Origin: Bacteroidota bacterium
GTDB taxonomy: Bacteria; Bacteroidota; Ignavibacteria; SZUA-365
Length of the DNA stretch: 9,543 bases
NCBI GenBank assembly: GCA_018224415.1
Contig: JAGTUZ010000141.1
Coordinates: 1-9,543 of the forward strand
Reading direction: 5' to 3'
Part shown: positions 6,935-9,543 of the stretch, one piece after another
Numbering within the stretch: the first letter of the stretch is position 1
Layout of the letters: every line of letters starts with the position of its first letter
Program-made: the position numbers and the translations under genes
Notes under the pieces: model-generated
Seen by the model: only the letters and a program-made list of their open reading frames with translations
The model's database searches: none
Told to the model about the DNA's origin: nothing

Positions 6935-7435
6935 CTATCCATTTCCATCTCCGCCGTCCTCCCCCCTGTGCTCTTGCCCGAACTCCCGCAACCAATACCG
7001 CACCTCGCTGTCGCTGACCGCACGCGTCTTGAGATGCATCTCCACCGCATCGCTCTTTTCCGAGCTTCGGTCCGTAATGAATTCCTGTGCTGAAAGCAGG
7101 CGGGCGCCGCAACTGGCCGCATGGGCGCGCACCTCGTTGTCGGACGAGACCACGAGACACATGCGTGGATGACTGTCCTGCTCGAGCTGGTAACGGATCC
7201 AATCATCCGCTGTCCGCGTCAGGGAAAACACAACCGTCAAGGCGCTCCCGCCACCGACGGTGTCACCGTGTCCGTCGAAGACGATCACCACATGCCCCTT
7301 GTCCCTGTTCCGCCTGCGTACGAATTCCACCAGGCCTCGACGCGCCGCATCCGAATTGGATTTCATCAGTCGCTGCAGCCGGCTGATCTTGAGCAGCACG
7401 TTGTAGCCGTCGATGTATGTCCGCTTGTATTCCAT
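6935..7435 (-). CDS. YacP-type NYN-domain protein (PIN-like nuclease fold)
   Basis: A 166-residue protein with the NYN/YacP layout: TYIDGYNVL (6-14, Asp9), VVIVFDG (49-55, Asp54), TADDWI (75-80), CLVVSSDNEV (93-102, Asp99) and GARLLSAQEF (110-119). These clustered acidic residues form the metal site of PIN-like RNases. Bacillus Rae1/YacP, the best-known member, is a ribosome-associated mRNA endonuclease, so an RNA-cleaving role is plausible, but activity here is inferred. The last ten residues are a Gly/Asp/Glu-rich tail (RGEDGGDGNG) that looks disordered. The ATG at 7435 has only a weak GGGAT just upstream. The gene starts 40 bases after hppD ends and stops 73 bases before mlaE. No ribosomal or rRNA-methyltransferase neighbour is present to support a translation link. 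Confidence 0.85.
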   Translation of the reverse strand: MEYKRTYIDGYNVLLKISRLQRLMKSNSDAARRGLVEFVRRRNRDKGHVVIVFDGHGDTVGGGSALTVVFSLTRTADDWIRYQLEQDSHPRMCLVVSSDNEVRAHAASCGARLLSAQEFITDRSSEKSDAVEMHLKTRAVSDSEVRYWLREFGQEHRGEDGGDGNG

Positions 7436-7475
7436 CTATCCCAAACAAAACGAATACGCAAAGCATTCGCAAGGC

Positions 7476-8588
7476 TCAGAGATTGCCCCGCCGTTCCTGT
7501 TCGCGCTCGATCGATACGAAGAGGGCCTTGAAGTTACCCTTTCCGAAACTCTCCGCGCCCTTGCGCTGGATGATCTCGATAAACAGTGTGGGACGATCCT
7601 CCACCGGCTTGGTGAAGATCTGCAGCATGTAGCCCTTGTCGTCACGGTCAACGAGGATGTTGAGCTTTTGCAGCGGTTCGAGATCCTCGTCGATGGGACC
7701 CACGCGGTCGAGCAGATCGCTGTAGTAACTCTCCGGAATGTCCAGGAATTCAACGCCCTGCGCGCGCATCCTGCTGATCGTCTCCACGATATCGTCTGTC
7801 TCGATGGCTACGTGCTGCACGCCCGGACCGTTGTGGAAGGTGATATACTCCTCGATTTGCGAGCGCTTGAGTCCCTTGGCGGGCTCGTTGATGGGAAATT
7901 TGATCCACTTGGAGTGGTTGGACACCACCGTGGAATGCAGCGCGGAATACTGGGTGGAAATATCATTGTCGTCGAAGGAGACGAACCGCGAGAAGCCGAA
8001 CACGTCGACGTAGAAATTCACCCACTGGTCCATCTGGTTCCAGTCCACGTTCCCGACGATATGATCGATGTGCTTGAGGCCCACCGGGCGCGCCAGCGTG
8101 TCTTCCGGTGTGGACTGAAAGCCCGGGAGAAAGGGACCGGCATAATCGAGGCGCTCGACAAACGTATGCACCGTGTCGCCGTACGTGGCAACGGTTGCGA
8201 CCTTGACCTTGCCGTTGGCGTCTTCGATCACATGCGGTTCCGCCACGGGCTTCGCCCCGCGCTCGACGGTCGTCCGGAAACAAAGCTCCGTATCGCTCGT
8301 CTCCAGCGCGATATCACGCACGCTGTCGCCGTGCCGGCTCAAGAATGGGATGATGCCGTCGTCGAGAAGAGGCGTCGTGAGCACGAATCGTACCTTGTCC
8401 TGCTGCAGCGCGTACGAGACGCGGTCGCGCACACCGGTTTCCGGTCCGAGATAGCCTACGAGGGAAAATCCGAAGGCCTGGCGATAGAAGTACGCCGACT
8501 GCTTGGCGTTGCCACAGTAGATTTCTACATGATGGACGGCACGCAGAGGGAGAACGTCCTGGCTGAGTTCATGGGTTTCGACCTGCAT
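7476..8588 (-). CDS. hppD: 4-Hydroxyphenylpyruvate dioxygenase
   Basis: A non-heme Fe(II) dioxygenase that converts 4-hydroxyphenylpyruvate, O2 and its own 2-oxo-acid chain into homogentisate and CO2, the second step of tyrosine degradation. The 370 residues form two vicinal-oxygen-chelate halves, an N-terminal one at about 15-150 and a catalytic C-terminal one at about 170-340. The iron ligands are visible as His176 (IDHIVGN), His259 (GVQHVAI) and Glu338 (LFIEIIQR). The C-terminal helix FGKGNFKALF (348-357) that closes the active site is the HPPD type, which argues against hydroxymandelate synthase. GGAG seven bases before the ATG supports the start at 8588. A 401-codon open frame on the opposite strand is its shadow. 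No homogentisate dioxygenase or other pathway gene is in the window. The gene lies 33 bases after the macro-domain gene and 40 bases before the NYN gene. Confidence 0.97.
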   Translation of the reverse strand: MQVETHELSQDVLPLRAVHHVEIYCGNAKQSAYFYRQAFGFSLVGYLGPETGVRDRVSYALQQDKVRFVLTTPLLDDGIIPFLSRHGDSVRDIALETSDTELCFRTTVERGAKPVAEPHVIEDANGKVKVATVATYGDTVHTFVERLDYAGPFLPGFQSTPEDTLARPVGLKHIDHIVGNVDWNQMDQWVNFYVDVFGFSRFVSFDDNDISTQYSALHSTVVSNHSKWIKFPINEPAKGLKRSQIEEYITFHNGPGVQHVAIETDDIVETISRMRAQGVEFLDIPESYYSDLLDRVGPIDEDLEPLQKLNILVDRDDKGYMLQIFTKPVEDRPTLFIEIIQRKGAESFGKGNFKALFVSIEREQERRGNL

Positions 8589-8621
8589 TCAACTACTCCG
8601 TATATCTGTTCAACGTAAATG

Positions 8622-9173
8622 TTATTCGCTTTCCTCGAGAACGCGGACGAACTGCAACACGGTTTCCATGTCGATGTTCGTGCAGCGGATGCGCCGCAGC
8701 GTTCCCGGCGATGTATCAATGAAGATACGAATTGTCCGGATAATAATCTCGGCGGCGACGTCCTTGGGCACGCCGAAGATGCCGGAACTGATCGCGGGAA
8801 TGGCGATGCTCGCGCAGCCGAGCGTTTCACCGAGCTCGAGGCTGTTGCGCACGGCAGAGGCGAGCAGTTCGCGTTCGCCGCTCTCGCCGTCGTCCCATAT
8901 CGGCCCGACGGCATGGATCACGTAGGTGGCGGGCAGTTCGCCGGCGCCGGTAAACGCGGCACCGCCGGTGCGCACACGTCCGATACGCCGGCTTTCCTGC
9001 GCGATGATTTCGCCTCCGCTCTGAACGATGGCCCCCGCAACGCCACCGCTATGGTCGAGGGACTCGTTCGCGGCGTTGACGATGGCGTCAACGGTTTCCT
9101 CGGTGAGATCACCGTGCACGATTTCTACACGAACGCCATTCCATTCCCGCGAGGACAGGGTTTTCCCCGGCAT
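8622..9173 (-). CDS. Macro-domain protein (ADP-ribose binding, possible deacylase/hydrolase)
   Basis: A stand-alone 183-residue macro domain. Diagnostic parts are VEIVHGDLTEETVDAIVNAA (16-35) with Asp22, the usual adenine contact, and the Asn pair at 33 and 36; the loop LDHSGGVAGAIV (39-50); HAVGPIWDDG (87-96); and the phosphate-binding loop IPAISSGIFGVP (125-136). Such proteins bind ADP-ribose, and many bacterial ones hydrolyse O-acetyl-ADP-ribose or remove ADP-ribose from targets. The LDHSGGVAGAI loop resembles the Af1521/ALC1-like branch rather than the MacroD GGGGVDGAIH form, so the exact activity is open. The start at 9173 has AAGGAA five bases ahead; another ATG at 9177 is out of frame. 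No DarT-like ADP-ribosyltransferase is adjacent, so I do not call it a DarTG antitoxin. It could be the first gene of a macro-hppD-yacP transcript. Confidence 0.94.
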   Translation of the reverse strand: MPGKTLSSREWNGVRVEIVHGDLTEETVDAIVNAANESLDHSGGVAGAIVQSGGEIIAQESRRIGRVRTGGAAFTGAGELPATYVIHAVGPIWDDGESGERELLASAVRNSLELGETLGCASIAIPAISSGIFGVPKDVAAEIIIRTIRIFIDTSPGTLRRIRCTNIDMETVLQFVRVLEESE

Positions 9174-9177
9174 GCAT

Positions 9178-9183
9178 TTCCTT
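9178..9183 (-). promoter_or_regulatory. Shine-Dalgarno site of the macro-domain gene
   Basis: AAGGAA on the minus strand, four to five bases before the ATG at 9173. It is the best-placed ribosome-binding site in this region. It favours 9173 over the out-of-frame ATG four bases upstream. Confidence 0.65.
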
Positions 9184-9184
9184 A

Positions 9185-9213
9185 GTTATAGGGTGGGTAA
9201 CGAATTCTTCCAA
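9185..9213 (-). promoter_or_regulatory. Possible promoter of the macro-domain gene
   Basis: On the minus strand TTGGAA (9213-9208), exactly 17 bases, then TATAAC (9190-9185); these match the sigma70 consensus at four and five of six positions. The difficulty is placement: transcription would begin near 9178, inside or at the end of the AAGGAA ribosome-binding site and only about five bases before the ATG, giving an almost leaderless mRNA. Either the promoter is real and the SD is bypassed, or the true promoter is further upstream and this match is chance. Confidence 0.3.
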
Positions 9214-9260
9214 AAGATGTGCAATGCAGCGACCAAATGAAAGCCCATGGCGTGAAGGGA

Positions 9261-9300
9261 ACTGTCCGGATGGAGGGGAAACTGTCCGGATGGAGGGGAA
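9261..9300. repeat. Two perfect tandem copies of a 20-bp unit
   Basis: The unit ACTGTCCGGATGGAGGGGAA occurs at 9261-9280 and 9281-9300 with no mismatch, and a degenerate third start (ACCGTCCG) follows at 9301. The bases before the first copy (GAAGGGA) resemble the unit's end. Each unit contains the short palindrome TCCGGA. The 20-base period is not a multiple of three and fits non-coding DNA; about two helical turns would place the copies on the same face of the helix. Confidence 0.9.
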
Positions 9301-9369
9301 ACCGTCCGCCAAGACACTCCAGGAGCACATGACGAACGGTTCTCGAGGGTGGGTAGGTCAGGGGGAGAA

Positions 9370-9421
9370 GAATCAACAGTCCGCGTCGGCGGGTGCGCAT
9401 TGCCTCGGCGGACCGGGATTC
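9370..9421. repeat. Palindromic repeat element, copy A
   Basis: The outer arms GAATC (9370-9374) and GATTC (9417-9421) enclose GTCCGC (9379-9384) and GCGGAC (9408-9413), with a small unpaired internal loop between the two stems. Inside, CCGC-GTCG-GCGG (9381-9392) can form an alternative hairpin with a four-base loop. The block 9381-9422 matches copy B at 37 of 43 aligned positions, starting with 18 identical bases, in the same orientation and 84 bases apart. A (GA)8 run follows immediately at 9425-9440. Confidence 0.75.
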
Positions 9422-9424
9422 ATC

Positions 9425-9440
9425 GAGAGAGAGAGAGAGA
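9425..9440. repeat. (GA)8 microsatellite
   Basis: Eight uninterrupted GA dinucleotides, continuing as GGAGAGATAGAG to 9452. It links palindromic copies A and B. A second, shorter GA run (9509-9518, five units) occupies the equivalent place after copy B. Confidence 0.9.
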
Positions 9441-9452
9441 GGAGAGATAGAG

Positions 9453-9507
9453 TGAATCCCCGGCCCGCGTCGGCGGGTGCGCGTTACCTCGGCAAGCCGG
9501 GGATTCA
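9453..9507. repeat. Palindromic repeat element, copy B
   Basis: A perfect 12-bp inverted repeat, TGAATCCCCGGC (9453-9464) with GCCGGGGATTCA (9496-9507), encloses a second small hairpin CCCGC-GTCG-GCGGG (9464-9477). It is a better-paired relative of copy A in direct orientation. A (GA)5 run follows at 9509-9518. The structure resembles REP-type palindromic elements, but no T-run follows on either strand, so it is not a convincing intrinsic terminator. Confidence 0.8.
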
Positions 9508-9543
9508 GGAGAGAGAGATCTATGCGGCCAGGGGCAGGTGCAC

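Larger units (their letters stand above)
9174..9543. other. Gene-free, repeat-rich intergenic stretch
   Basis: About 370 bases upstream of the macro-domain gene with no convincing gene on either strand. Short open frames here run through the tandem repeat and have no recognisable content. The part nearest the gene (9174-9260) should hold its promoter. Next come two 20-bp tandem copies (9261-9300), an unremarkable stretch (9301-9368), and two related palindromic elements with GA-rich tails (9370-9518). The 10-base string GGGTGGGTAA at 9191 recurs nearly exactly at 9347, which hints at older duplication. Whether the right edge reaches another gene cannot be seen. Confidence 0.8.

Noticed and set aside
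7413..8618. A 401-codon plus-strand open frame, longer than hppD itself
   Set aside because: It lies antisense to hppD, which has all its iron ligands and family motifs. The plus-strand translation shows no recognisable domain, and such shadow frames are common in GC-rich coding DNA.
8622..9173. DarG antitoxin of a DarTG toxin-antitoxin pair
   Set aside because: There is no DarT-like ADP-ribosyltransferase next to it, and the protein lacks the extra C-terminal domain of DarG.
9453..9507. Intrinsic terminator for an upstream minus-strand gene
   Set aside because: The stem is strong, but the following minus-strand bases are CT-rich (CTCTATCTC), not a U-run, and no gene end is visible to its right.
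9370..9518. CRISPR array
   Set aside because: There are only two copies, they are strongly palindromic, and the spacer is a GA microsatellite. No cas gene is in the window.

Overview
The window reads as chromosomal DNA of a GC-rich, Gram-negative bacterium. The evidence for an outer membrane is an MlaE/MlaF/MlaD lipid-transport set. A FCB-group (Bacteroidota/Ignavibacteria-like) host is a guess from protein style only, because nothing in the window fixes the taxonomy. Every credible gene lies on the minus strand, so transcription runs from high to low coordinates. I see no rRNA, tRNA, CRISPR array, transposase or phage gene.

Layout in transcription order. Positions 9543-9174 are a gene-free, repeat-rich stretch. 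It holds two related palindromic elements, each followed by a GA microsatellite, and two perfect tandem copies of a 20-bp unit. A macro-domain protein (9173-8622), 4-hydroxyphenylpyruvate dioxygenase (8588-7476) and a YacP-type NYN-domain protein (7435-6935) follow with gaps of about 30-40 bp.

After a 73-bp gap comes a tightly packed run: MlaE permease (6861-6058), MlaF ATPase (6061-5312), MlaD/MCE protein (5315-4203), PfkB-family sugar kinase (4206-3301) and RmlD-like sugar-nucleotide reductase (3304-2363). All four junctions are 4-base ATGA stop/start overlaps, which implies one transcript and translational coupling. Seryl-tRNA synthetase (2338-1049) follows 24 bp later, and a strong hairpin at 992-1027 probably terminates the transcript. 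Beyond it are a HAD-family hydrolase (966-214) and, with a GTGA overlap, the first 72 codons of an ABC exporter that runs off the left edge.

Functionally, the core is a retrograde or anterograde phospholipid-trafficking ABC system (MlaEFD) coupled to two carbohydrate-metabolism enzymes and a tRNA synthetase. Whether the kinase and reductase act in envelope glycan synthesis alongside MlaEFD is inference from gene overlap alone. HPPD serves tyrosine catabolism (homogentisate formation). The macro-domain and NYN proteins suggest ADP-ribose and RNA metabolism respectively. No clearly new system is evident. The most unusual signals are the palindrome/GA repeats upstream of the macro gene, the Mla-kinase-reductase coupling, and a HAD enzyme lacking the usual second catalytic aspartate.
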